The notes beneath the pieces were generated by a model. It was not told the origin of the DNA. It made no database searches and worked only from the letters and a program-made list of their open reading frames with translations. Position numbers and translations under genes: made by a program. 64,000 nucleotides of DNA from Arthrobacter sp. CJ23 (lineage in GTDB: Bacteria > Actinomycetota > Actinomycetes > Actinomycetales > Micrococcaceae). The stretch is from the NCBI RefSeq assembly GCF_024741795.1, contig NZ_CP102950.1, forward strand, positions 4,340,001-4,404,000, given 5' to 3'. Of this stretch, positions 25,589 through 34,952 are shown one piece after another (within the stretch, counting starts at the first letter, position 1; the number at the start of each line of letters is the position of its first letter).

Positions 25589-26311
25589 CTAGGAACTGCT
25601 GGAGATGCGGTGCAGCCACTCGAGGAAGAGTTTCAGCTCCGAACTGGAAAGTTGGTCCGAATGCGAGGCCTGGAGGGCCGCATTCAGGGCGATTGCCGCA
25701 ACAACCACCGACGACTTGCCGGAGTCGTCGGCCGCGGCGCCACGGGTTTTTTCCGTGGAGACGGCGAAGATCATGGAGTCCCGGGTCATCGTTGAGAGCT
25801 CGAGATTCCTGTCTTCCACCGGATCTGCGATCAGCATGAGCGTGACGCCCACATTGGCCGCAAGGATGCTTCTGGCCGCCTCACGCGGCGGCACGTTGAT
25901 CTGGCCGGCGATCGCGGCCTTGTTCAGCATTTCCTCCAGAAGCGCCTCGGCATCGGCCACAATGGCCGGGCGGCTTTCGGGACGGATATTGCCGAACATC
26001 ACCAAGTACAGGTGCGGCTGGGTCAGCCCGAACTGGACGTGGTTGTCCCACATCCGGCGGATGTCCTCCAGGGGTTCTCCCGAAGGCGCAAAGTCGCGCT
26101 CCCCCGCCACGTACTCCTCGAAGCCGGCTGCAACGACGGCGTCGAACAGCCCCTCCTTGTCGCCGAAGTGGTGGTAAAGCGTGGGGGCCGTGACCCCGGC
26201 AAGCTTGGTGATCTGGCGCGTGGAGACCGGTGACCCGTCCGAATTTGCCAGCAATTCGGCTGCCGCACGGAGCAGCCGGATCTTTGGCGGAAGCTGGTCA
26301 TCGAAACTCAT
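25589..26311 (-). CDS. TetR-family regulator of the PTS cluster
   Basis: A 240-residue regulator with the helix-turn-helix VSTRQITKLAGVTAPTLYHH near residues 28-47. The C-terminal part is specific and of unknown ligand. It lies between mtlA (same strand, 59 bases downstream) and ptsI (divergent), and an inverted repeat 19 bases upstream of its start sits in the shared promoter region. Repression of ptsI-ptsH and of its own operon is the simplest model. TetR control of a PTS is less usual than MtlR-type activation. Confidence 0.88.
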   Translation of the reverse strand: MSFDDQLPPKIRLLRAAAELLANSDGSPVSTRQITKLAGVTAPTLYHHFGDKEGLFDAVVAAGFEEYVAGERDFAPSGEPLEDIRRMWDNHVQFGLTQPHLYLVMFGNIRPESRPAIVADAEALLEEMLNKAAIAGQINVPPREAARSILAANVGVTLMLIADPVEDRNLELSTMTRDSMIFAVSTEKTRGAAADDSGKSSVVVAAIALNAALQASHSDQLSSSELKLFLEWLHRISSSS

Positions 26312-26329
26312 AACCGCTACCCTAGCACC

Positions 26330-26344
26330 TATAGCAACGCTATA
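26330..26344. promoter_or_regulatory. Candidate TetR operator before ptsI
   Basis: TATAGC-AAC-GCTATA is a perfect 6-base inverted repeat of 15 bases overall, in the divergent TetR/ptsI region. Its size fits a TetR-dimer site. Confidence 0.55.
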
Positions 26345-26426
26345 TGAAGTGAATCACAGGAGATTTTTTCGGACCCCGAGGCGCCGCAGCCAGTGAGTCC
26401 GACCAAGAGCAGGGACAGAGGATTCA

Positions 26427-28127
26427 ATGCAGAATTTCCAGGGAGTGGGCGTCAGCCCCGGCCGCATCATCGGCACCATCCGCCAGATGCCCAAGCCAGT
26501 CAGCGAACCGCCGTCGGGCGAGCGCCTGGCCGCGGACACCACAGCGGAGGACGCCGTCGCCGGCCTGAAAACCGCGGCCCGGGCCGTCCACGACGAACTC
26601 AAGGCGCGGGCGGAGAGGGCCAGCGGGGACGGCAAGGCCGTCCTCGAGGCAACCGCCCTCATGGCCACGGACACCATGCTCCTCAAGGCCGCCGCCAAGC
26701 TGGTCAACGCCGGGTCCTCCGCAGAGCGCGGCATCTGGGAAGCCGGGGCCTCCGTCGCGGAGATGCTGCACAACCTGGGCGGCTACATGGCCGAGCGTGC
26801 CACGGATGTCCTGGACGTCCGCGCCCGCATCGTCGCCGAACTGCGCGGCGTCCCCGCCCCGGGGATCCCTTCGTCCGATACGCCGTTCATCCTGGTGGCC
26901 GAGGACCTGGCCCCCGCGGACACCGCCACGCTGGATCCCTCCCTGGTCCTCGCGCTGGTGACCTCTGGCGGCGGGCCACAGTCGCACACCGCGATCATTG
27001 CCCGTTCCCTGGGCCTGCCCGCGGTGGTCGCCGCGCATGGCGTTGATTCGGTTTTGGATGGGTCCGAGGTTTATGTGGACGGCGCCGCCGGTTTCGTGGC
27101 CGTTTCTCCCTCGGAGGAGCAGCGCGCTGCCGCGGCCGCTTGGGCCGAAACCTCCGCGGTCTTGGCGGTGTTCGACGGAAACGGCACGACGGCGGACGGC
27201 CACTTGGTGCCGCTGCTCGCCAACGTGGGCGGGGCCAAGGATGCCGTGGCCGCTGCCGGTTTGGGCGCCCAAGGCGTGGGCTTGTTCCGCACCGAATTCT
27301 GCTTCCTGGAACGGGACACCGAACCCTCCGTGGACGAGCAGGCGGCCGCATACAAGGCCGTGTTTGATGCGTTCCCCGGCAAGAAGGTGGTGCTCCGCAC
27401 CCTCGACGCCGGCGCGGACAAGCCCCTGCCGTTCCTCACGGATGCCAGCGAACCCAACCCGGCCCTGGGCGTACGCGGCTATCGCACCGACTTCACCACC
27501 CCCGGCGTGCTGGAGCGCCAGCTCCAGGCCATCGCCCTGGCGGCAGCCGGTTCCGAGGCCGAGGTCTGGGTCATGGCCCCCATGATCTCGACGGCGGCCG
27601 AAGCCGCGCGCTTCGCGTCGCTCTGCGAGGCGGCCGGGATCAAGACGCCGGGTGTCATGGTGGAGGTCCCCTCAGCCGCCCTCACCGCAGCCACCGTGCT
27701 GGCCGAGGTGGGCTTCGCGTCCCTGGGCACCAACGACCTCACGCAGTACGCCATGGCTGCCGACCGGCAGCTCGGCCCGCTTGCGGAACTGAACACCCCG
27801 TGGCAGCCCGCCGTGCTGCGCCTGGTCCAGCTCACCGTGGAAGGCTCGGCCTTGGAAGGTCTGGGCCGGGAGGGCAACAACAAGCCCGTGGGCGTCTGCG
27901 GCGAGGCAGCCGCGGACCCGGCCCTCGCCGTCGTCCTCACCGGGCTCGGCGTCTCCACCCTGTCCATGACCGCCCGCTCGCTGGCCGCCGTGGGGACCGT
28001 GCTCAAGACCGTCACGCTGGAGCAGGCCCGGGAGCTGGCCCGCCTGGCGCTGTCGGCCCCGAGCGCCACCGAGGCCCGCGACTGGGTCCGTGCCAAGCTG
28101 CCCATACTGGACGAACTCGGGCTCTAA
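26427..28127 (+). CDS. ptsI: Phosphoenolpyruvate-protein phosphotransferase (PTS enzyme I)
   Basis: A 566-residue soluble enzyme that takes phosphate from phosphoenolpyruvate and passes it to HPr. The phosphorylated histidine is H187 in GGGPQSHTAIIARSLGLPAV. The PEP-binding part contains GVGLFRTEFCFLERD, VVLRTLDAGADKPLPF, GVRGYRTDF and the cysteine loop KPVGVCGEAAADP. Length is typical. It begins an operon with ptsH and is divergent from the TetR gene; linkage of the general PTS proteins to the mannitol permease suggests mannitol is a main PTS sugar. Confidence 0.96.
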   Translation: MQNFQGVGVSPGRIIGTIRQMPKPVSEPPSGERLAADTTAEDAVAGLKTAARAVHDELKARAERASGDGKAVLEATALMATDTMLLKAAAKLVNAGSSAERGIWEAGASVAEMLHNLGGYMAERATDVLDVRARIVAELRGVPAPGIPSSDTPFILVAEDLAPADTATLDPSLVLALVTSGGGPQSHTAIIARSLGLPAVVAAHGVDSVLDGSEVYVDGAAGFVAVSPSEEQRAAAAAWAETSAVLAVFDGNGTTADGHLVPLLANVGGAKDAVAAAGLGAQGVGLFRTEFCFLERDTEPSVDEQAAAYKAVFDAFPGKKVVLRTLDAGADKPLPFLTDASEPNPALGVRGYRTDFTTPGVLERQLQAIALAAAGSEAEVWVMAPMISTAAEAARFASLCEAAGIKTPGVMVEVPSAALTAATVLAEVGFASLGTNDLTQYAMAADRQLGPLAELNTPWQPAVLRLVQLTVEGSALEGLGREGNNKPVGVCGEAAADPALAVVLTGLGVSTLSMTARSLAAVGTVLKTVTLEQARELARLALSAPSATEARDWVRAKLPILDELGL

Positions 28128-28174
28128 GGCCTCCCCACCCCTGCTGTCTTCAAGCCACAATTTAGGAGAAAACC

Positions 28175-28453
28175 ATGTCCGAACGCACCGCCACCATCGC
28201 CAGCCGCTCCGGGCTGCACGCCCGCCCCGCGGCCATCTTCGCCGAAGCCGCGGGCGAGCTGCCCGTTGAGGTGACCATCGCCCACGTGGGAGAGCCGGCC
28301 GAGGACGCGCTCGACGCCGCCAGCATCCTCTCGCTCATGACGCTCGGTGCCGCTAAGGGCGACGTGGTGGTGCTCCGGGCCGAGGGCGACGGCGCGGACG
28401 CGGCCCTCGATTCCCTGGTCACGCTGCTCGAAACGGACCTCGACGCCGAGTAG
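28175..28453 (+). CDS. ptsH: Phosphocarrier protein HPr
   Basis: A 92-residue phosphocarrier. H15 in SRSGLHARPAA is the site phosphorylated by enzyme I. ASILSLMTLGA carries a serine at the place of the Ser46 regulatory site known from Firmicutes, but whether it is phosphorylated here cannot be told. TTAGGAGAAAACC precedes the ATG. The gene is 47 bases after ptsI and ends the operon. Confidence 0.96.
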   Translation: MSERTATIASRSGLHARPAAIFAEAAGELPVEVTIAHVGEPAEDALDAASILSLMTLGAAKGDVVVLRAEGDGADAALDSLVTLLETDLDAE

Positions 28454-28490
28454 CTTCTGCCGCGGCTTCCAGGATTGGCTTCCAGGGACA

Positions 28491-28548
28491 TCGATTGCTC
28501 CGCAACTGCCGTTTTGGCTGCCTAAAAGGGCCGTTACGGAGCAATCGA
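28491..28548. repeat. Imperfect palindromic hairpin between ptsH and the levanase gene
   Basis: TCGATTGCTCCG and CGGAGCAATCGA form a perfect 12-base outer stem. An inner, less perfect stem pairs AAC-GCC-TTTT elements around a small loop. It separates two convergent genes and probably ends transcription from both sides. Confidence 0.8.
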
Positions 28549-28553
28549 CGTGC

Positions 28554-31500
28554 TCAGAGTGCCGTCACCACCAGATCCTGGTAGGCGGCGCGGCCGTCGA
28601 AGACGTTCACGCCCACTTTCCCGGCGGCGAACTGCGCATCGGAGATGTCGATCAGCTGCGCGCCGTCCACGGACACCGCGATCCGGTTGCCGTCGATGGC
28701 GGCGTCCAGCTGGTAGCTGACGCCGTGGCTCAGCGCCAGGGGAACGCTCGCCAGGATGCTCGACGCCGGGCTGAAGACGCCGTTTGCCAGCGTGAACACC
28801 CGGACCACGCGCAGGTTGGGGTCCAGGTTCACGTAGTACGCGCTGGAACCGTCGGCAGACGACCGCAGCAACACCGAGCCCGCCCCGCCGTACCCGCGTT
28901 CAGGCGCGAGATCCCGGTTCAGCATGGCCCCGGCAAAGGGCTCCCCGCCGAAGCGGACCGTCGCCTGCACGCGCACGTCGGTGAAGGAACCCGGGCTCAT
29001 GGCCGTGGAGTCCTTGTCGAAGGTGCCCGCCAGCCCGGCACCTGTGCTTTCCCAGCGCCCGCCGGGCACCACGGAGTACGCGCCCAGGTTGTGCCGGGCG
29101 GTGCCGCTTACGGCGGGCAAGGGGTCCGACGGCGGGACCGTGCTTTGGGCGGAGCCGCTCAGGCGCGCCGTGTCGGCCAGCTGGTGGACCTTGACGGAGA
29201 CCAGCCGGGCGTTGCCTCCGCTGGACTCGAAGGACAGCCCTGTGGAGGAAGGGTCGGGGAGGATCAGCGAGGTGAGGGACGCCGTGCCATCGCCGCCGAA
29301 CACCTCCACCGAGGAGGCATCCACCAGGATCCGCAGCTTCACGCGGCGTTCGCCGTCCACAACGGTTGAGCTCCACGGCGCCGAGGAGTTCTCGGCAGCC
29401 GTCCCGGCGAAGTACCGGCTAAAGTCCGCCCGGCCGGACGCCGAGCGGTCCACCGTCACGGTGCCCGCCGGACCCGCGCCCGCACCGGCGTCGTACCTCA
29501 CCGAGGTCTCCTGCGCCCCCGTGGTGCCTGTCCCCTTCCGCAGCCCGAACTCGAAGGACGTCGCGCCTCCAGCGGGAGGCAGGGCCACCTCGGCCTCGAG
29601 CTCGAAGGAACGCCCGGAGGCCGCGGCCAGGGGGTTCGCCGAGCTTGGCGTCACCGTGACATCCGTGGCCTGCAAGGTGGAAGCCCGCAGTGACTCTTCC
29701 TCCACAACCGGCGCCTGCGACAGCCGCAGCCCCGCGCCCGGGATATCGAGCAGCTTGAGCTCGCGCGGCATGCTCAGCTGACCGTTCCAGCGGCCGGTGG
29801 GCGGGCTGAAGGCGTAGTCCCAGTTGCTCATCCAGCCGATCATGATCCGCCGCCCGTCGGGGGCGCCGAAGAAGCTCATGGCCGCATAGTAGTCCCTGCC
29901 GTGATCGGCCTGCAGCACCTGCGAGGCAGCGGTGTCGGGCGTGAATGCCGTGCCGTTCCAGCTCCCGGTGACGTACTGCGCGGCGGATCCCTTGGTGGCG
30001 CGGACCGCCCCGGTGCTCCAGTACAGCACCCAGCGCGAGACGCCGGGCTGCCCTTCCACGGGCATGGAGAAGAAGTCCGGGCATTCCCACACGCCGCCGC
30101 GGATCCAGTCCCCGTACCCGAAGGAACTCGTGTAGCTCCAGGCGAGCAGGTCTGTGGAGGTGTAGAAGCGGATGTGGTCGCCGGCGGCCACCACCATCAC
30201 CCACTTGGCCGCAACAGAGTCCCAGCTGACCTTGGGGTCGCGGAAGTCCCAGCCGCCGTCCGGTCCGCCGGGGTTCTGTACCACGGGAGCCTCCTGCACG
30301 AGCTGCCAGGAGCGGCCCTTGTCCGTGCTGAAGGCGGCGCGGACGGCCTGGTTTCCGTTGGCGACATCGTGGTTGAAGGTGGTGAAGAAAGCGATCAGGC
30401 CGCCGCCCGGCTGGCCGCCGAACAGGCCGCTGGCATTGGAGGCGTCCACCACCGCGGAACCGGACCACGATTCCCCCGCGGCCAGGTGCGGCAGCGCAAT
30501 GGGCAGCTGCTTCCAGTGCAGCAGATCGCTGCTGACGGCGTGCGCCCAGCGTCCGCGGTCCTGGTGGAAGAGGTGGTATTCGCCGTCGAAATAGACCAGA
30601 CCGTTGGGATCGGAACTGCTGCCGGCCTGCTGCGTGTAGTGGTAGCCCGGCTGGTAGAGCCCGTTCATGTAGTCCCCTGCGGCGTCCGCGCGGACGTTCT
30701 GGAACCAGGCGGTTCCGCCGCCGGCCAGCAGGGCGAAGCCCGTGCCGGCGGCCGTGCCCACCGAGCCGCTCAGCACGGAAGTGCCGTTGATCAGTACGGA
30801 CGCCTCGCTGCCGCGCACCGTGAACTGGACCCGGGCGGGAGACGACGTTCCGAAACTCCCGGCCGGCAGCGTGCTGGACAGCAGCAGGGCGGACGCCGCC
30901 CGCTCGTACACCTTCGCGGTGCCGGCCCCCGGATCGATCCGCAGCTCCGTGCCGCCGCTGCCGTCGGCGTCGCTCCGCACCACTACCGAGGCGGTCGCCG
31001 GCGCGGTGACGGCCAGGTCCAGGGAGGCGACGACGTCGGACGCCACCGCCGGGAGGTACCGAGCCGCGGTGCCGCTCGAGGCGGTAGCCCGGAGCCCGCG
31101 TACGTCCGGTTCCCAGGCTCCGGACGAGGAACGCCAGCCCTGGAGCCGGGATTCCAGGCCGCGGAGGGTCATGCCCTGGAAGACCGCGGTGCCGTTGTAG
31201 GAGAGCAGGCCGACATGTCCGGCGGCGTGCGTGGAATCCGTGGCGGTGATGGCGGGCAGGTAACCGTCGCGGTCCAGGAAGTCTGTCTGCCAGTGGACGG
31301 CCAGCTGGGTGCCGATCGCCGTGACCCTCAGCCGGTAGACCTTGCCGAGCGTAATGGCCGTCGTAAAGGTGCCCAGCGTGGCGTTGTCCGAGGCACGGTA
31401 CAGCCGCAGCCGGCCCGCGTTGGGATCCACCTCGGCGCCATAGCCGGACGTGCCGGCCGCGTTGCTGCGGAACAGCACGGCCGCCACGCCGTAGGGGGAG

Positions 31501-32267
31501 GTGAGCTGGACGTCGGCGGTGAAATCGGTGTCCGCCGGGGCCTGCCCGGTGGCGATGCTCCGGATGTTGGTGTCGGCCGGAGCCACGCCCCGGAAACCCG
31601 TGGCGCTCGCCTGCCAGCCTGTTCCGGAACCCGTCCAACCGTCCACATTCCCGTCCACGGTCCGCACGCCGGGCGTTCCGAACGCCACCGTGCCGTTGAA
31701 GGCGTGCAGGCCCACGTGGCCCGACTCGTAGCGCTGGTCGCTGGCGTCGATCGTGGCCACGCCGTCCACCGCCACGTAGATCCGTGGCCCGTCCACGTGG
31801 ACATCCACGCTGTACGACTGGCCGGTGTTGAGTTCCACGGAAGCCGGGGCCACGATGTCCTCGCCCGTGGCGAGGTCGAACAAGCGCACGCGGTCCAGAT
31901 TCGGATCGATCGTGGCCGCATAGCCGGCCCCGGCGTCGGGGGCCGCGCGGAAGACGAGCGCCCCCACCCCATAGGGACTCCCGGCGTCGACGGTTATCCC
32001 GGCAGTGTACCGGGCGGTGCCCGCCACGAGCTGTTCACTGACGGCCGCGATGTTCTGCCCGGACGGCGCGACGGCGGTGTACCCGCCCTGCGCGGTCCGG
32101 GTCCAGGTGCCGCTCACGCCGACGGCGTCCGGGATGGGGCTGGTGGTGCTGTTGAGGGTGACGGGGCCCGCCGGGTCCACGGCCGCAGCCGGCGCGACGA
32201 CCCCCGTTCCCGCGAAACCGACACTGAGGACTGCGGCCGCGAGGCCGGCCACTATTCTGTTGTGCAT
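28554..32267 (-). CDS. Secreted multidomain GH32 fructan hydrolase (levanase-like)
   Basis: A 1237-residue exported glycosidase. A Sec signal peptide (about residues 1-33) ends in APAAAVDP. Three accessory repeats of about 165 residues follow (near 45-205, 205-370 and 372-535), each with features like SPYGVxAxLFR and GHVGLxxxNGTxxF, resembling the concanavalin-like sugar-binding modules attached to levanases. The GH32 core has nucleophile D553 in SSDPNGLVYFDGEYHLFHQ, D677 in WDFRDPK and acid/base E728 in WECPDFF. A fourth accessory copy closes the protein. The tryptophan-Met/Leu-Asn normally before DPNG is replaced by SSS. There is no LPXTG anchor. It is the last gene of the fructan locus, 43 bases after the intracellular GH32 gene. 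Confidence 0.92.
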   Translation of the reverse strand: MHNRIVAGLAAAVLSVGFAGTGVVAPAAAVDPAGPVTLNSTTSPIPDAVGVSGTWTRTAQGGYTAVAPSGQNIAAVSEQLVAGTARYTAGITVDAGSPYGVGALVFRAAPDAGAGYAATIDPNLDRVRLFDLATGEDIVAPASVELNTGQSYSVDVHVDGPRIYVAVDGVATIDASDQRYESGHVGLHAFNGTVAFGTPGVRTVDGNVDGWTGSGTGWQASATGFRGVAPADTNIRSIATGQAPADTDFTADVQLTSPYGVAAVLFRSNAAGTSGYGAEVDPNAGRLRLYRASDNATLGTFTTAITLGKVYRLRVTAIGTQLAVHWQTDFLDRDGYLPAITATDSTHAAGHVGLLSYNGTAVFQGMTLRGLESRLQGWRSSSGAWEPDVRGLRATASSGTAARYLPAVASDVVASLDLAVTAPATASVVVRSDADGSGGTELRIDPGAGTAKVYERAASALLLSSTLPAGSFGTSSPARVQFTVRGSEASVLINGTSVLSGSVGTAAGTGFALLAGGGTAWFQNVRADAAGDYMNGLYQPGYHYTQQAGSSSDPNGLVYFDGEYHLFHQDRGRWAHAVSSDLLHWKQLPIALPHLAAGESWSGSAVVDASNASGLFGGQPGGGLIAFFTTFNHDVANGNQAVRAAFSTDKGRSWQLVQEAPVVQNPGGPDGGWDFRDPKVSWDSVAAKWVMVVAAGDHIRFYTSTDLLAWSYTSSFGYGDWIRGGVWECPDFFSMPVEGQPGVSRWVLYWSTGAVRATKGSAAQYVTGSWNGTAFTPDTAASQVLQADHGRDYYAAMSFFGAPDGRRIMIGWMSNWDYAFSPPTGRWNGQLSMPRELKLLDIPGAGLRLSQAPVVEEESLRASTLQATDVTVTPSSANPLAAASGRSFELEAEVALPPAGGATSFEFGLRKGTGTTGAQETSVRYDAGAGAGPAGTVTVDRSASGRADFSRYFAGTAAENSSAPWSSTVVDGERRVKLRILVDASSVEVFGGDGTASLTSLILPDPSSTGLSFESSGGNARLVSVKVHQLADTARLSGSAQSTVPPSDPLPAVSGTARHNLGAYSVVPGGRWESTGAGLAGTFDKDSTAMSPGSFTDVRVQATVRFGGEPFAGAMLNRDLAPERGYGGAGSVLLRSSADGSSAYYVNLDPNLRVVRVFTLANGVFSPASSILASVPLALSHGVSYQLDAAIDGNRIAVSVDGAQLIDISDAQFAAGKVGVNVFDGRAAYQDLVVTAL

Positions 32268-32310
32268 TCAGATCGCCTTTGATCTCGGAAGAACCCAAAC
32301 GGACATGAGG

Positions 32311-33852
32311 TCAGGGGAAGAGGGTGCGCGCACCTCCGAAGATCCCGCCCATGGTCCAGGCGTCGAAGGACAGGAGCCTTGCGGTTCCTGCGGCGGCCGT
32401 GAGGCTGACGCTTTCCCCGCCCAGTGTGGGGTACACGCGGGCAGTGAGCGGCTTGCCGTTCGCGAAGATCTCGACGGCGGAATGGTCCACCAGGATGCGC
32501 AGGTGCACGCGCCCGTCGGACATCGGGACGGGGCCCGACTTCTGCTCCACATCCACGAGCGGGTCGAGGCTGCTGCGGGTGCGGTCGAGGCGGAGGGTGC
32601 CTTGGCCGCCGGATCCGCGGCTCAGTTCCACCGCCGTCTCCTCAACACCGTCCTGGGAACCGAGCAGTCCCAGCCGCACCACGGCACCGGGCGCGAGCTG
32701 CAGCTCCAGTTCCAGGTCCAGCTGGTTTCCGGAGACCCCCGTTTCCACGGGCGTTCCGCCGCCCGCCAGCACGCGGCCCGGCAAGTGCACGTGCTGCGAG
32801 CGCAGCTGTTCCAGCTCCGGCACGGGCGCGAAGGACAGTGTGCCGTCGGCGGCCAGGGTGGTGACGCGGGGCAGGCTCATGACGCCGGACCAGCCGGCCT
32901 CCACCATGGCGGCGTCGCTGCGGCCTTCCTGCAGCCAGCCGAACATGATCCTCCGGCCGGACTCGTCCGCGAAGGACTGCGGGGCGTAGAAGAAGCGTCC
33001 GCCGTAGTCGAGGCGGTGCAGGGCAGCCGGTTCGAAGGAGTCGCCGGAATACTGGCCGGTCCAGTACAGCGGGTGGCGGGTATCGCCGTCGTTCCAGGCG
33101 GAAAAGACGAGCACGTCGTCGGCCGGGCCGCCGCCGGAACCGAGCGTCCCGGGGCCGGCGCGGAAGAGGTCCACGCATTCCCACATGGTGCCGGTCCAGT
33201 CGCTGGCCGCTTCGTCACGGTCCGCGGCGTCCCCGATGAGCAGCGGCCCGATGTAGCCCCAGGAGCGCAGGTCCGCCGATTCGTATAGGAACGCCGTGCC
33301 GCCGCGGCCACGGATGCCCGAGCCCACCAGCTGCCGCCATATGGTGCCTTCGCGCCACACGCAGTGGTCCCGGTAGGCGGTGATCTCGACCCCGGCCGGC
33401 GGGGCCGCGATGACCGGGTTCTCCGGCGCCTTCGCCCAGCTGAGCAGGTCCGGGGTCCCGACGGCCACACACGGCAGTTCGTGCTCCCCGTGCCGGCCGG
33501 AGTACACCAGCGTGGGCGTGCCGCCGTCGTTCACCAGCACGCCGGACCAGCAGCCGTCGCGGTCCGGCGAATCCGGCCCGCCGGACGGTTCCAGCGCCAC
33601 CGGGAGGTCGCTCCAGCTCACCAGGTCCGTGCTGCTGGCGTGCCCCCACTGGATGCGGTGGTGGAAGGCGCCCTCGGGGTTGTACTGGTAGAAGAGGTGG
33701 TAGGTGCCGTTCCACTGGCTCACGCCATTAGGGTCGTTGAGCCAACCGGCCGGGGACACGAAGTGGAAGCGCGGCCGGTGCGGATCGGCCTCGGCGCGGG
33801 CCACGAGCTCGTCCCGGGGCACGGTGGCGAGCGGGTGGGTCAGTTCAGTCAT
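32311..33852 (-). CDS. Intracellular GH32 beta-fructosidase / sucrose hydrolase
   Basis: A 513-residue hydrolase without signal peptide. GH32 signatures are WLNDPNG with nucleophile D40, D162 in YRDHCVW (the RDP position, with His instead of Pro) and acid/base E225 in WECVDLF; the N-terminal FHFVSPAGWLND and HLFYQYNP are typical of invertase-type enzymes. It should cleave terminal fructose from sucrose or small fructans imported by the adjoining ABC transporter. The start overlaps the stop of the transporter ATPase (ATGA), strong evidence for joint function. A sucrose-6-phosphate substrate is possible but less likely because no matching PTS is linked. Confidence 0.94.
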   Translation of the reverse strand: MTELTHPLATVPRDELVARAEADPHRPRFHFVSPAGWLNDPNGVSQWNGTYHLFYQYNPEGAFHHRIQWGHASSTDLVSWSDLPVALEPSGGPDSPDRDGCWSGVLVNDGGTPTLVYSGRHGEHELPCVAVGTPDLLSWAKAPENPVIAAPPAGVEITAYRDHCVWREGTIWRQLVGSGIRGRGGTAFLYESADLRSWGYIGPLLIGDAADRDEAASDWTGTMWECVDLFRAGPGTLGSGGGPADDVLVFSAWNDGDTRHPLYWTGQYSGDSFEPAALHRLDYGGRFFYAPQSFADESGRRIMFGWLQEGRSDAAMVEAGWSGVMSLPRVTTLAADGTLSFAPVPELEQLRSQHVHLPGRVLAGGGTPVETGVSGNQLDLELELQLAPGAVVRLGLLGSQDGVEETAVELSRGSGGQGTLRLDRTRSSLDPLVDVEQKSGPVPMSDGRVHLRILVDHSAVEIFANGKPLTARVYPTLGGESVSLTAAAGTARLLSFDAWTMGGIFGGARTLFP

Positions 33853-34952
33853 GCGGAAGCCTTCTTGTCATTCGGTTCGCTCGCAAATATGGGTTCCCCA
33901 GCAAGCGCGGGTTCGGTGGCCAGGGCGTGTCCGCCCGCGCCGGCCAGCGGCCGGTACAGGTGGCAGCGCACCCAGTGGCGGCTTCCGGCGTCGCCCACGC
34001 GGTGGCGGACCGGACGGTCCGCGGAGCAGGGTTGCTCCGGGTCGCCGTCGAACGCGCACGACGTCGATGCCATCACCGCGGCTCTCAGTTCCGCCCTCCG
34101 GACGGGGTCATAGGAGCCGGCACGGGCAGGGTCCGGCACGGCCGAAACCAGCAGCTGCGTGTACGGGTGGGCCGGGTTGGCCAGGAGGTCCAGGGACTCG
34201 CCTTCCTCCACGATCTCGCCGGCGAACATCACGGCCGTGCGGTCGGCCAGGTAGCGGGCCGAGGCAAGGTCGTGGGTGATGTAGAGCATCGAGATGCCCT
34301 GTTCGTCGCGGAGTTTGCGCATCAGGTTCAGGACCCCGATCCGCACCGAGACGTCCAACATGGAGGTGGGTTCGTCGGCCAGGATGACCTGCGGTTCCAC
34401 GGCCAGGGCCCGGGCGATGGCCACGCGCTGGCGCTGCCCGCCGGAGAGTTCGTGCGGGTAGGAGTTGAGCATGTCGGCCTGCAGGCCCACGGTGGTCATG
34501 AGTTCCTCGAGCCGCCGCTGGGTTCCCTGCTCCGCGGCGGCCTTGCCGTGGATCGCCAGGGAGCGGCGCAGGAAGTGCTCGATCCTGTGGACCGGATTCA
34601 GCGAGCCGAAGGGATCCTGGAAGACCATCTGCAGCTGGGAGCGGAAGGCCCGGGAGGCCTGGAAGCGGTCGTGCTTGAGGACGTCGACGCCGTCCAGCAG
34701 GATCTGCCCGGAGCTGGGCTTCTCGAGCCGCGCCACGCAGCGGGCCAGGGTGCTCTTGCCGGAACCGGACTCCCCCACGAGCGCCACGATTTCGCCGCGT
34801 TCCAGGCTCAAGTCCACCTTGTGGAGCGCCCGGACGGACTTCCGGGAAAGCAGTCCGCCGATGGGGAAGGTCTTGCCCAGGCCGCGGACCTCGAGGGCCG
34901 GCACTGTGATGCCGGGGGCAGGTGTTGTTGATGCCAAAACGGTGGCGCTCAT
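33849..34952 (-). CDS. Oligopeptide-type ABC ATPase (OppF/DppF-like) of the fructan locus
   Basis: A 367-residue ATPase. Walker A is GESGSGKST near residue 56, the Opp-type MVFQDPFGSLNP follows, the signature is LSGGQRQR, Walker B VILADEPTSMLD and the switch ITHDLA. The C-terminal CAFDGDPEQPCSADRP is a cysteine region seen in peptide/oligosaccharide importers of this family. The ATG at 34952 overlaps the preceding ATPase stop; the longer open frame upstream is a shadow. It is coupled to the GH32 gene downstream. Confidence 0.93.
   Translation of the reverse strand: MSATVLASTTPAPGITVPALEVRGLGKTFPIGGLLSRKSVRALHKVDLSLERGEIVALVGESGSGKSTLARCVARLEKPSSGQILLDGVDVLKHDRFQASRAFRSQLQMVFQDPFGSLNPVHRIEHFLRRSLAIHGKAAAEQGTQRRLEELMTTVGLQADMLNSYPHELSGGQRQRVAIARALAVEPQVILADEPTSMLDVSVRIGVLNLMRKLRDEQGISMLYITHDLASARYLADRTAVMFAGEIVEEGESLDLLANPAHPYTQLLVSAVPDPARAGSYDPVRRAELRAAVMASTSCAFDGDPEQPCSADRPVRHRVGDAGSRHWVRCHLYRPLAGAGGHALATEPALAGEPIFASEPNDKKASA

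Noticed and set aside
29901..32282. A 793-codon open frame on the plus strand opposite the levanase gene
   Set aside because: It is an antisense shadow of a high-GC gene. It has no ribosome-binding site, no recognisable domain and a composition (His/Gly/Arg/Val-rich) typical of such shadows; the minus-strand frame has a signal peptide and GH32 motifs.
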